Part shown: positions 24,599-36,424 of the stretch, piece by piece
Position numbering within the stretch: position 1 is the stretch's first letter
How the letters are laid out: each line of letters starts with the position of its first letter
DNA from: Maratus speciosus
Lineage: Eukaryota; Arthropoda; Arachnida; Araneae; Salticidae
Length of the DNA stretch: 64,000 bases
Reading direction: 5' to 3'
Assembly: GCA_963932465.1 (NCBI GenBank)
Contig: OZ010787.1
Span: 34,972,087 to 35,036,086 of the forward strand
Translations under genes and position numbers: made by a program
Notes under the pieces: model-generated
The model's input: the letters and a program-made list of their open reading frames with translations, nothing else
Told to the model about the DNA's origin: nothing
The model's database searches: none

Positions 24599-26510
24599 CA
24601 GGGTGTCCGGTCTCAACGGTGTCCAATGGCTAATTCCTAAACCGTTAGTCATAGACATATAGTTCCAATTACAAAAATGTTTTAAATCAGGTAAAGAAAT
24701 ATTTTAAAAGCGATTTGAGTCAATAAAAACATTTTTTAAGAAATTACGAAATTTAAATTTTTATACGGTCCCCGGGTCCTATAAGTTATATTTAGTAAGA
24801 TTTTCCTTTTACACTGACAAGTAATACAAAAAAAGTCCCGTTATTCTACGATTAAAATTGACCGAGTAATAGCTGTTTAAAGTTGGAACATATTTTTTGC
24901 TGCAAATTGGGGGTCATTCACAAATTTAGTCGAAATATAATTTCATCAGATATATTTAAAAATGGTTGAGAGTAAAATTAACATTGCAATATAAATTTGA
25001 AATCTTTAATCATTCTAACATATTAATGCAAAATATACACTTTGTAATAAACATTTAAGAAGAAAGAAAAAACAGAATTTTTGAATGATGCTAAATTAAC
25101 AGCCACAATTCTTTACAAAATGATACGTATTTTAAAATGTTATTAGATTACACTAGTCTGTAAAAGTTGGGTTATGTCATGTTTTTTAGCTTTTGATAAT
25201 TGATTCTTATGTATTTTGTACCGCTAAATTCGAAATTGACCTTCATGTTTAACCATCACATCAGGATTTTTCGCAAATTGCAAATTTCAAAGTTAAAAAG
25301 ATCAAAATTAAAATTGAATCTCCTCCCTCATCTCATCGGACCACTCAGCTGTTTAGCTGTAGGGATCCCAGGATAAACAAAAATATTAAATAAAAAAGAA
25401 AAGTTTTACATATGTTTTATAGTATGAGATTTTCGCTATATTTTAAGTTACACATTTACGATTTGCAAAAAAATTCTAACGTGATGGTTAAAAATGAAGG
25501 TCATTTTCAGATTCAGTGCTAAAAAGTACGTAAAAATAAATTACCAAAAGTTAAAAAACACAGCCATCTCCTCTACTTTATAGTATCCGATTTTTGTTAT
25601 TCTTTCAATTTGACAATTTATGATTTGCGAAATATCCAACATGATGGTTAAAAATTAAGGTAATTTTCGGATTCAGTGCTAAAAAATACATAAAAGTTAT
25701 AAAACCCAACAATCGAAGTCTTGTATTATCTAATCTAAAACTTTTTCTTAAACTTCTTGGCAGTAATCTATCCGAAATTTTTGTGTTATCCTGTAAAATA
25801 AGTATAAATGATAACCACCGAAAATCATAATAATATTAGATTGTTATCGGATTTGTGCCAGTATGTAAAATATAATATCGATCGGATATTTGAAATTGAG
25901 TTAAAGTTCGTGTACAAATTTTGAACTGGAAAAACATACATACAATCGTTGACGTAACATAAAAACTTATAAAAATAACATAATTTTTGTTAAAAGAAAT
26001 CATAAAAGAAACAGTCTCAAATCCTGACAAAATAAAACATATGTTATTTTAGCCAATCAGAAACTTAATAAATGTTAACTTAATCGCAATACTTGTACGA
26101 TTTTTTTCAAAGCGCAGATACACATGAAATAAGACCTTCGAATACTTTAAGCACTTGATATGTGACCCCTCAGAGCCAAGCCGAGCTCGTTTGTTTTCAG
26201 AGCAGAAAAGTGGCATAAGTCATGCATTTTTAAAGTTTCATAACTCGCTCAATTTTAGAGTGATATGAATGGGACTTTTTTGTCTTACTTGTCAGTGTAA
26301 TAGGAATATTTTACTAAATATAACTTATAGGACCGGGGGACCGTATAAAAATTTAAATTTCGTAATTTTTTAAGAAATGTTTTTATTGACCCAAATTGCT
26401 TTTAAAATATTTCTTTACCTGTTTTAAAACATTTTTGTAATTGGAACTATATGTCTATGACTAACGGTTTAGGATTTAGCCATTGGACACCGTTGAGACC
26501 GGACACCCTG
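24599..26510. mobile_element. Long-TIR DNA transposon, CAGGGTGTCC ends
   Basis: CAGGGTGTCCGGTCTCAACG at 24599 is exactly inverted at the right end (26510). Inverted similarity runs inward for more than 240 bp on each side (for example TATAGGACCGGGGGACCGTA against ACGGTCCCCGGGTCCTATAA). TATA/TA sequences flank both ends. The inner region also holds opposing copies of TGATGGTTAAAAATGAAGGT (25481, 25637 and, inverted, 25240). No transposase frame remains, so it is non-autonomous and of uncertain superfamily. Confidence 0.85.
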
Positions 26511-26513
26511 TAT

Positions 26514-27320
26514 AGTGTATCTGGAATGTAAAATATAATAACATATAAATGCGAGTTTCTGTAGATTTCGTACATGTATCTATTACTTCAAAACTTATAC
26601 ATATATTGATAAATAAACCTATTTATTTTGCCGAGGAAATAAATGAATCAGTAAAGCAATTGGATAATTAAAAAAGAAAACTCTTCCCAGAAGGTGTGTG
26701 CAGCTTGATGAATTTTAGCAACATGGATCGGAGAACTCAATCATTCCATTGATTATTTTAATTAAGGGAAGGTCTGTACTATAAATGGTCTCCTGAGGAG
26801 AATGCATGGCACCTAATTACCCTCGGTGTTTAATGGTAACATTCCCACTTAAGTTAAAAGTAGTGTCTAAATGCACTCATAAAACAAACAAAAGTTAACG
26901 CAAGTTTGAAAAAGTTCTAAAAATCGCGGAAATTGTTGAAGCATTAGCAGGGGAATACTGCATGATAAATATTAATATTCCATCTCATAATTGCGGAAAT
27001 TTGCATTTCAAATGTGAAAGGAGAGTTCATAATATTTCTTAGTTTTAAATAGAAAAGAAATGTCGAAATGAGATTATGTGCTTAGAGGTTTGTATTTATT
27101 AAGACGCCAGTTTATACTTAGGAAGCTTGTGGGAAAGAAATTTAATAAATACGTATGCTTTTTAACGACTGTACTTTTATAACGAAGTTGTAAAGGTTTT
27201 TAATGATTTTATTTTTCTTTCTATGTTATTTATATTTTTGCTTGGTATGCGTTTGTCAGTTTCACATTCTTATATAAGGATGAGTCTGGGTTTCCTGCAG
27301 ATCATAAAGCTTTGACGTAT
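26514..27320. other. No gene seen
   Basis: AT-rich DNA without supported features. Confidence 0.4.
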
Positions 27321-27321
27321 A

Positions 27322-27358
27322 GTCAGGAGGGGTAATTATGACCACTTTTTACATTTTC

Positions 27359-27410
<52 letters not shown>

Positions 27411-27883
27411 TATTTCCATTTGGAAAAGTGGTGTTTTTAGAACATAGGAAGTAACTTTGATCCTTTAAGAACAGCTTTTAAAAGTTTTAATTATCAAAGC
27501 TGTTTTTTTAAGTTAAAAGGATGGTCATAATTACCCCACCAAAAACTCACAATCACATAAGTTTGGGGTAATTAAGATCATTAGTGGGGAAATTATGGCC
27601 ACTATATTTTCTCTTTATACTTGCCAATACACATTTGTTTGGGGAAATTGTGACCACTTTGAACTCCAAAGTGACAAATCCGTTTACCAAAAATTTTATA
27701 GACTTAGTTTCAAATTGCTATTCGGATCTCAAAAAGGCTTGAGACTAGTAATAAAGAATATCTAAGATGAAATATACATTATGAGGTTAATATCTAAGCT
27801 TGAAACAAAATTTTACCATACACAGTTTTCTCCAATATGACGGCGGCCATAATTACCCCCTGTTCATAATTACCCCACCTGAC
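27322..27883. mobile_element. MITE built from GGGGTAATTATGACC words
   Basis: GTCAGGAGGGGTAATTATGA at 27322 is inverted at the right end (TAATTACCCCACCTGAC, to 27883). The same GGGGTAATTATGACC-type word recurs inside in both orientations (about 27522-27537, 27567, 27590, 27641, 27846). A 45 bp T run lies at 27363-27407. No coding frame. Confidence 0.7.
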
Positions 27884-29554
27884 CCTAGGAGAAAATTTAA
27901 TTACAGGACTACTCATTAACTAAAACTTGTTAAAATTTTCATTTTTACCATAACACATTTAAAGTCGATACCGTCATGCGATTTTTTAAAAATCCTGTTT
28001 ACTGAAATGATAGATATTTTTCAAAAATGCTATTTTACTGAACCCGTAATGCCTAAATTATTTTTAATGCAATCGGTAATTTTTTTTAATAATATACATG
28101 CAAAACGCCAAGAGAAGACTTTCTGAACTTTTGTCTCTGAAAAAACCAAGTCCAAAGAAAGAAGTTCCTTAAATACCACATAAAAGAAGCTAAAGCAGCG
28201 TGTTTCGAAAAAAGTAATCTTTCTTCATCAGTCGCAAATGTATGTCCAGCGACTACAAGAACAGATGGAAGTTTTCTTTCTACCAGTAGGGCGCCCTGCC
28301 AGTAGGGCGTAATACAAGTAGTGCGTACAGCACATTAACGCTTATATTGTAGCACTTTGTAAGAAGGATTAATAATTTACTGAAAATACAGAAAAAGTGT
28401 GGTTTGTATGCTCCAACACCGGACGAAAAATCTATTCCAGTTTCCAGCAGAATTTGAAAATCAGTAGGAATGATGGGATATACAAACATGCAAAATACAC
28501 TCCCCCTCTGAAATAAGACGCAATAAGTGGATATAACGAGACCGAATGAAGCTATTTACCCTATTTATAGGACATTAAGGGATTGAGTAATGTCGATATC
28601 AAAAATACCCAGCCAAGAATAAAAATAAGTGTCGGTGGGAGAATGTACAGTAGTAAATGAAGTGAAGAAACCGCATAAAAGAATCAAAGAACTTAACAGA
28701 AAACATTAAACTCCAAAATAAAAAAAATATATACACCTCCTTGAAATAATAGAAGAAGGGCATTGAGGATTAGAAAAGTTCCACAAATTCTGAAATTGTG
28801 AAAGTCCTTTTTTTTTTTCTTATTTATTGTTAAGTTTCCTGAAATGTTTACTAAATATACTGTTTCTACGGTTCAGATGTATACTTTTTGCGCATTTTGT
28901 TTTTGTTAGTAGTATATCTTGCCATTTCGAATTGTTATATTGCACTTTGTCAAAATATTAAATGTCATTCTTTGTAAAATATTGCTGATTTTCAGCCATG
29001 GCCAAAATTTGACATGCATTAGTTGCAATACGGTGGATTCCCTCTTTGAAATTTACTAGCAATATGGTTCGTGACTTCATGATGACTAGTAAATTGTATA
29101 ACTAACCATGTTTAAGCAGTCTAATAAAATTCAGTAGTGCAGCCAATTCTAAAAAGAGTAAGCTGCTTTACAAAAGTTAATTTGTTGTTATAATATAAGA
29201 ATATAATGTTCCACCATCGCTTTTTATGAAACCGTCTCTTAATTTCCCATGATCCAATATCAAGAAAATTCCAAAATATGAAAGAACTCTTAGTCACGTG
29301 ATGTGGAAAAAGATTGGTATCCACATCACACTGAAGTCGATATGTCCCATTTTGTGACGACTTGTAAATGACTAAAAATCGATTACAGCGACTTCCAGTT
29401 GAAATCACAAAGTGACTGTTACCTAAGAAACATATTGTGACCAGTTAGCAATAAAGATGCGGGCATTGGTTTTGTGCCTATTTTTACTGAAAACTGCTAT
29501 TATAACGGGTACATTAAAATTTATATTTTTTGTGACATCTTTAGTTACTTTTTC
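27884..29554. other. No gene seen
   Basis: AT-rich. Small direct repeats of CAGTAGGGCG occur at 28285-28310. An open frame on the minus strand at 29121-29408 shows no recognisable domain. Confidence 0.35.
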
Positions 29555-30060
29555 CTAAACGAACATATTTTTATAACCAGTGGGTTTTTTATGTGTAAAT
29601 TCTGTTTTAAATGTACATTTGCCGCACACATACTTGTTATACTTAACGCAAATATTTTCAGATATATATATATATATTTTTTTTTCAAAAATCTGATTTG
29701 ACAAGATTTTCATATATTGAGATTTGGTAAGTTCGACAACCAATTGGAAGTAGCATTGACCTGGTCACCATAGTCATTTCTTAATTCTTCAGCCAATTTA
29801 AAAGTAAAGATTTTTATTCTTTTTGATATATGTACTTTACTGTTCTCTTTATACAAAATCCAGACTTTGGTATCTGTTAAATCTAAGATGTTCCAAAAAA
29901 CCTTGTACGGAATTTTGTTAATATTTTCTAGCCATTTGACCAGCCACAACTCCTCCAAATTTTGTGGTATTGTAAAATGCAATTATTTCGGTGACACGTT
30001 TAGCATTATTTTCTAATGGTACGAATTTGTGTTTCTAACTGAATGCTAATATCACATCAC
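29555..30060 (-). pseudogene. piggyBac-like transposase C-terminal relic
   Basis: On the minus strand from about 30050, one frame reads EIIAFYNTTKFGGVVAGQMA. It matches the piggyBac block YNxTKxGVDxxDxM that carries the last catalytic aspartates; here the VD is changed to VV and the second D to G. After a frameshift, 29982-29710 reads KVFWNILDLTDTKVWILYKE and KLAEELRNDY, matching the W-P-x-x-x-F-x-N-x-L-D segment that follows. Further on, YNKYVCGKCTFKTEF resembles the terminal cysteine-rich finger. The sequence is frameshifted, lacks its N-terminal two thirds and cannot be catalytic. It is a possible past source of activity for TTAA-flanked MITEs. Confidence 0.7.
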
Positions 30061-31126
30061 CTGACAGTGCTGTTATGGTTTTCTCATTTACAAACGAAAA
30101 ATTCAAAAGAAACATTTATGTGTAAAAATATGCTTTCGAGACCAATCATTTGTCTTAAAGTGCTCTGTAAATTTGCTTGAGCTAAAAACAGCAATTTATA
30201 TGAGCCAAAATGTTATTCTAAATATTTTTTATTTCATTTAAACTGAAATCTCAACTATGAAATGTAAATTAAATTCATTTGTTTATTTTATACTGCTAAA
30301 CAGATTTCTTCGAAAATTTATCTCTTTTATGTATCTGATGTTGATAGAGGGATTCACTAATACAGGAAGTGAAGATTTACTCCTTCTCAAATGGGAAAGA
30401 AAAGAATTGATATATCATACATTTTTCCTTTACGTTCGTAGAATATAAAATAGTGTTTTTAAAGAAGACCACACAGCATGCTTTCATTTTAACCATGTTA
30501 CTAATTAAACTGTTCAATTAATCTGTTGATATTAATTAAATAGTAGAAGTACAGCATGATGATATTTTTGTTCTTAATTGGAGCTATAAATTATTAGACT
30601 TTGTCATTTTAGTTCTCAAACCCTTTCAAATAAAGTATAAATTAGAAAGTAAATGGCAGAACTTCTTTTTTTTGAAACTGTCTTACGTTTAATTTTAGTT
30701 TTCGGATGATCAGTTTTTAACAAGCAGGAATCATGTTTGTCGTGCAGCGTGAGAAAAATCAATTCTAAGTTTACTTTGATCTAGATGATTTCAAATTATA
30801 TTTTACAATTTCCAAGATTTCTTGTATTTTCTATATTATAACAAACATGGCCCAAAGAACGCGTATTAGTACCACTAAAAACTTAATCCAATCTAATGAA
30901 TTCGTCGAAAATTACTGAAAAAGAAAATCCCATTTATATCCAGGTCTAATTACCTTCAGGAGGGGGGGGGGGGGTTCTCAGGGGCCAAGTTTTACGGTCT
31001 TTGAATACCATTAAATCTGAATAGTATTCTTCACCTTATTTAATCGCAGGATTTCCTCATTATAAAAAGCTAATATTACTATTCGTAAGAAGTGATATTA
31101 AAACTCCCTTATCCTTGTCACATGTG

Positions 31127-31161
<35 letters not shown>

Positions 31162-31579
31162 TTTGCGAAACAATAATTTCACAACCAATGAATGAAATAC
31201 AACAGATGTTTTTTTTTTTTTTTTCAGTATTCTCACCTATTTTTATGGTTAGATATTATAATAAAATTATTTACATTATAACGACAAAATTGATTTTTTA
31301 AAGATGTGAATATTAAACAATGAATTTTGCAAGTAAGATTTATAAAAACTTTATTATAATTACAAATTTGATTTTTCATATATTCCCGCATCCTGCTGTG
31401 TTTTACTGTGAATCTAAATTAAGAAGTACATTCAAAATTTATAAGTATTGTTAATGGTTTTCATTTAACTAAATGTTTACAGTTAAATTTTTAATAAACT
31501 ATTGTCGATTGCAATCAGACTAATATAGATTCTACAAAAAAGTACACATGCAAATTAGTATTTTCTAAAATTTCAACCT
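30061..31579. other. No gene seen; homopolymer runs
   Basis: AT-rich DNA with a G run at 30961-30975 and T runs at 31132-31158 and 31210-31224. No supported exon. Confidence 0.4.
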
Positions 31580-31831
31580 TCAGTGATCCTTAGCTTTTAA
31601 ATTAGAGTGCGCGCAATTAAAAAAGAGTACAGACCTTTTTTTTCTCGTTTCTTCTTCAAAGGCTTTGAAGTTAACTTCACACTGCCAGGCTTTGCATACA
31701 TTGTTGGACGATTTTAGAGGTAATTTATATTTTAATTGGAATTTTTGGAAATATCTATTTGCTTTGAATTCGCAACGAGTTAAGGTATACATGGTAAAAT
31801 TTTGATTTTCTTTTTTTTTTTTTTTTTTTAA

Positions 31832-32251
31832 GGCTGTTCTTAACTGCTCTGCTCAACAAGCGAAAAACGTTCTGACACATTTACAAATCCATTTTTTAAC
31901 GGAAACATATAAAATTGGAAAGCCTGGCCATGGAAGCGATTTAGAATCGAACTGTTTCTTCCATTTTTTGATCAATCAATTACCCACTGAGTTATAAGCG
32001 ATTTCGATCACGTGACAAACCAGTTTTTCGCCCGCTCTTGAGTGATTTTTCTACTTTCGCGCGGAAATTCGGTTCAAAACGTCCGTTTTGACACTTTTTT
32101 CTGAAAGATGTATTGCGTTCGCAAAAAAATTGAAAAAACAGCTCGATGACATAGTTTCTGAACAACAACACCAGCTAGTTTCATGCATTTTCGAACAAAA
32201 ATAAATTAAAACTTATGTCAGGAAGTTGCCCTTTTTGATTTGAGAACAGCC
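31832..32251. mobile_element. TTAA-flanked MITE, GGCTGTTCT ends
   Basis: TTAA (31828-31831) plus GGCTGTTCTTAA at the left and TTGAGAACAGCC plus TTAA (32252-32255) at the right. A T run abuts the left end. No coding frame. Confidence 0.6.
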
Positions 32252-32722
32252 TTAACCGTCAAAGTCACCTTCCCCTTATAAGTATTAATCTTTTTTGGAT
32301 TGATTGATTTGATGCTATTGAAAACCATAGAAATGGTAATTGCATTTAATTTGAAATATAATTTTAAACATGAATATGTATAGGGATAATCATTCGTTTA
32401 ATTTTAACATGCTCATAAATAATTTTTGGTAGTTACGTATTTCCCGCTCTCTGAAGATATAACTGCGCCCACAGCGGCGCTAACAATACTAGTTACAGTT
32501 ACTATCCCCCCCCCCCCCCAACCATATATTTTATTATTCTAATTTTCTAATTTATTATAGTTCATAGATTTCTGTTATTTATTTATTCAAGCTTATTTAT
32601 TTTATTTTCCATTTTTAATAATATTATGTATTTAATAATTTAAATTATTGTTATGGATGTGATTGGCAATGATAAACAAGATTAGAAATCGATAACTGTT
32701 ATTTCCGATCTATCTTCAGGTC

Positions 32723-32733
32723 ATGGATAATAC
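32723..32733 (+). CDS. Candidate first coding exon of FGF8-like gene (start codon)
   Basis: ATG at 32723 reads M-D-N and two bases of T before an ideal donor, GTAAGTACC, at 32734. Without splicing the frame stops at once (TAA at 32735). Spliced to the exon at 32783 it gives MDNT-SFPFGLKS, a credible n-region of a signal peptide. A CTTCAG acceptor-like sequence at 32714-32719 suggests an untranslated upstream exon may exist. The implied intron is only 49 bp, short for an arachnid, so this start is the weakest part of the model; an unseen alternative first exon is possible. Confidence 0.4.
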
Positions 32734-32782
32734 GTAAGTACCTAAATTTAAATTTTTCTGATATCACTCTTTTATTTTACAG

Positions 32783-32837
32783 GTCCTTTCCTTTCGGATT
32801 AAAATCGGTGCTCTTGTTAAGTGTTTTATTTACAATG
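32783..32837 (+). CDS. Signal-peptide exon of FGF8-like gene
   Basis: The 55 bp exon lies between a strong acceptor (TCTTTTATTTTACAG, ending 32782) and a strong donor (GTAAGTTTTG, 32838). It completes the codon split at 32733 and reads SFPFGLKSVLLLSVLFTM, ending in phase 0. Joined to the exon at 53858 (AMVFCDEF...), the hydrophobic run SVLLLSVLFTMAMVFC behind a lysine forms a classical secretion signal with likely cleavage around the C-D junction. Vertebrate FGF8-type genes also place an intron at the end of the signal peptide. The protein would enter the secretory pathway. Confidence 0.55.
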
Positions 32838-33411
32838 GTAAGTTTTGAGAATTATTTCTAAATTTTATTAATGTTTTATTTTTATTTGTGTGTGTGTGTC
32901 TGCGCGCTTATCTTGCTTGCGAAAAGTACACTATTCTGCTAACTTATTCCATGTGTTCCTTTACTTCAAACAACTGAGAATATTTTTCAAAATTTTGATG
33001 CTTTGATTCCGAAAACTATAGCCATATTTGGATACCACGTAAAGGTACTGTATCAGAACTGTACAAAAAGTAACATAATTCATACGTTTACGTGCATTTA
33101 GGTATTTAAATGCCAAAAAACAACCTTGATAATATTAAAACACGGTTCGAAAAAGTAGTATAGTATATGTAACTTTCAAAGCTTAATGCTTTTATCTTAT
33201 AAATATTATTAGCTTAAAATTTTTTATAAATAACCGAGACAACAACTTTACTAGTATTTACATCGAATTACTTCTCAACTACTTCAAAAAGTTAAGTACA
33301 TTTCCTCATTTGCTATCATAGGGTTTAAAACCTTCATAATTTTCAGTAGTTCAAAATAAGGAAAAAAAGCTTATCTTTTCTTCCAGTTTCAATTAAATTA
33401 ACAATATAAAT

Positions 33412-33457
<46 letters not shown>

Positions 33458-34370
33458 TAATTACGAATACTCCCGGTTGCGAATTATATTTCATCAGAAA
33501 ATTAACATTTTTAATTGTTTCTGTATACTCTTCATAACTCTTTCAGGTCTGAATGTTTTTAATTTTGGGGAAACAATTACTTTTACGTTAATAAATTAAA
33601 AGTAGTTATCCAAATAACAAATGTTAAAGGTTTATTGAAAGTTAACGAATATGACATTTACTTAAAATTAACGAACACAGTTACTTTACGGACTATTCAT
33701 ATTACAATAGGTTAAGGAAGAGTTTTTAAAGACGTTTGGAAAATGTAGTATTACAACAAAATTAAACAGATATACCTTTATGGTATTTTTTATGTTTTAT
33801 CACAAATTATTAGTTCGGTAAAGTGACCACTATTTTAAATTTAAAGAGTAAAACATATGTTTGAAAAAAAAAAAAAAAAAAAAACAACAACTGTTCATAG
33901 AAATTAAAGCAAATAATAATTATTGTTACTAAGTACTAGAACATAAAGTCTTAATTATAATTGTACAGATATGATTCCTACATGAAGATAATAGAAAAAA
34001 ATAACTGTTAAGACATAATAATAGTCAATCAAATGACATGTCAAATTAATAGGAATACGGACCCTAAGAGGTTAAATTGTATTTCTTTGCAGCCTTAATT
34101 GACAAAATATATCATACATATGTACTTATTACTTTTTTAAAAGTATTAAGATCTTAAAAGTGTTAATGAGCTGAGAATAAAACTTCTGGTCACACAAAAT
34201 AATAATAATAAGCATATATTTTATTAATACGTTGTCAATTAGGAGAAAAGGGGGAGGGGCGATAAAACTGGGTACTTTGTTGATAAATAATTCCAACCTA
34301 CCACTTAAAGTTCCGAAATAAAGGGATGGTTGTAATCTTAAACAACAAGGCCATTGAAAAATTTTACATA
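32838..34370. other. Intron sequence of the FGF8-like gene with a microsatellite
   Basis: AT-rich sequence with a (CA)n(TA)n tract at 33413-33457 and an A run near 33866-33883. No nested gene seen. Confidence 0.45.
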
Positions 34371-34373
34371 TTA

Positions 34374-35672
34374 CACTGGCCTCCAAAAGTTAAGGTACAG
34401 GGACTGGATGCATTCGATTGCACACGTTTTGTCGAATCTCTACCGACATTATTGGCGAATTGTTCTTGAACTTCTAGGATGTAAAGAACATGTTTGATTT
34501 TATATTTCTCGGTGAAGATTTATCGGGGGGTACAATTAGGGGGCTAATAATAAATTTAATAATAAAATAATATTTGCGATCATCTATGTAACAGAAAAGG
34601 CTGGAAATGGTTTGTCACTGTGGTAAATGACTATTTGGGTCCTGTTCAACGTTTATATGCATTTGTGTAAACATAGCACTCATATTCTTGAAGATGTTAA
34701 CGTTTTTGTGAAAATTTCAAAAGTTTTTTGTTTATAGCATACAGAGTTTTCGACCAAATTTAACACAACTTGACGAAGAATAGTAGCAACAGTATACGGC
34801 AATTAAAACATGAATATATTGAATATTTGAAAAGATATGGGCATTTTTATGAGATAATTTTTAACTGCGCATGCGCGGAAGATTTCAAAATTTTTATTTC
34901 ATAATTTGGTAGTCAGAATTTTGGGGCTACTTCTATAAAAAGTCCAGTCAAATGTTGTGAAAACTTAGAAAGATATAGTGAGCTGATTGAAAAGTTGTGG
35001 AAACTCCCTTATAATAAAACTATTTTTAAAAAGCAACTCACTATATCAACCCTATCTTTATGAATTTTCGCGATATTTGACTGGACTTTTTATATAAGTT
35101 GCCCTAAATAGCTGACTACCAAATTATATAATAAAAATTTTAGGATCTTCCATGCATGCGCAGTTAAAAATTATTTCATACAAATGCCCATAGCTCATCA
35201 AACATTCAATATATTCATCTTTTAATTGCAGTATACTGTTGGTCTGTTGCTACTGTTCTTTGTCATGTTTTTGGAAAGTATTGTTAAATTTGGTTGAAAA
35301 CTCTCCATGCTATAAACAAAAAACTTTTGAATTTTTCACAAAAACGTTAACATCTTCACGAATATGAGTGCTATGCTTACACAAATGCATACAAACGTTG
35401 AACCGGACCCAAATAGTCATTTACCACAGTGACAAACAATTTCCAGCCTTTTCTGTTACATAGGTGATAGCAAATATTATTTTATTATTAAATATATTAT
35501 TAGCCTCTAATTGTACCCCCCGATAAATCTTCACCAAGAAATATAAAATCAAACATGTTCTTTACATCCTAGAAGTTCAAGAACAATTCGCCAATAATGT
35601 TGGTAGATATTCGACAAAACGTTTGCAACCGAAAGCATCCAGTCTCTGTACCTTAAATTTTGGAGGCCAGTG
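34374..35672. mobile_element. Full-length palindromic TA-flanked element (Tc1/mariner-type foldback)
   Basis: CACTGGCCTCCAAAAGTTAA begins at 34374 after TA, and its inverse (ATTTTGGAGGCCAGTG) ends at 35672 before TA. The inverted similarity is not confined to the ends: matching segments (GTCACTGTGGTAAATGACTA, GAACATGTTTGATTTTATAT, TGCGCATGC) run to a centre near 35020, giving arms of about 640 bp. CACTGG ends with a TA target are typical of Tc1/mariner-derived non-autonomous elements. Confidence 0.85.
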
Positions 35673-35881
35673 TAGATAAAATTTAATGTTCCCTGTTCAG
35701 TAAGTGTAGAAACCAAAAGTGTCGTTTATGAGGTGTGGGTAAAACCGGGTACCTAGAAAAAAACACATTTTTTTTTATTATTATTCAGCCAATTTTCAAC
35801 TTGATCACTTCAAGTAAATTGTTAAACTTTGAAATCATGTTATTTTGTTTTGATTTGGGAATCCATGCAGAAATCGAAACA

Positions 35882-36424
35882 AAACCATCTTCACCATCAG
35901 GTTTAAATCTGCTACAGGCATGGTGGGCAAATTACGCAAATTGATCATCCATCTCTACTTGGCGCATAGAACACAAGTTGGTTGTAATGCAACATGAATC
36001 ACCATCATCCTCATCATCGTCAGTCCCCCTCCTCCTCAAAAGACGAGACCTCCTTCCTTTTCTTGCCTTTCTTCCCTTGTGATCTTCCTCTTGACTTCCC
36101 TTTTTCTTTAGGTTTTCCTTCCTTCTGACTTGGTTTTTTCTCTTTGGTAGATTTGCTAGTTTAATTAAGCAATTTGCGTTTGTAGGGGGGATGAAGTAAA
36201 AATGTCTGTAGCACCTCTGTTTCGGCTGATTTTCTTCTTCTGTTTTTTTTTTCTATTGGAGTAGGCCTGATATATACTGGGAATAATGGAAAGGACGATC
36301 CACTGCTGATAGGTGTGGAAGTGCAAGTTTTAGTGTAGTGGTAGGGCAAAATAGGGTACCACCCGGCTTTGCCCCTCCACTGTGTTTTGTTCCACAAAAC
36401 TTTTCTGCTTAAACATGACCTCAA
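35882..36424 (-). pseudogene. Pogo/Tigger-like transposase C-terminal relic
   Basis: The minus strand reads, in order: a proline/arginine-rich segment (IRPTPIEKKNRRRKSAETE, then VLQTF and PYKRKLLN), a lysine-rich linker (STKEKKPSQKEGKPKEKGKS), an acidic stretch (DDEDDGD), and a cysteine/histidine segment (SCCITTNLCSM and HHACSRF). Many pogo/Tigger/jerky-type transposases have this order at their C-terminus: proline-rich tail, basic linker, acidic stretch, small C-C...H-C finger. Two frame changes and a stop interrupt it, and the DDE domain is absent or unrecognisable upstream. Confidence 0.5.

Noticed and set aside
29121..29408. Minus-strand 95-codon frame downstream of the piggyBac relic
   Set aside because: Looked for a continuation of the transposase but found no matching motif.
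31580..31792. Minus-strand 70-codon frame (MYTLTRCEFKANRY...)
   Set aside because: Amino-acid use is plausible but no family, splice context or poly-A signal supports it. Kept out of the gene list.
36001..36160. CT-rich/GA-rich tract taken at first for simple low-complexity sequence
   Set aside because: On the minus strand it reads as the lysine-rich linker of a pogo-type tail in line with flanking motifs, so it was assigned to that relic instead.
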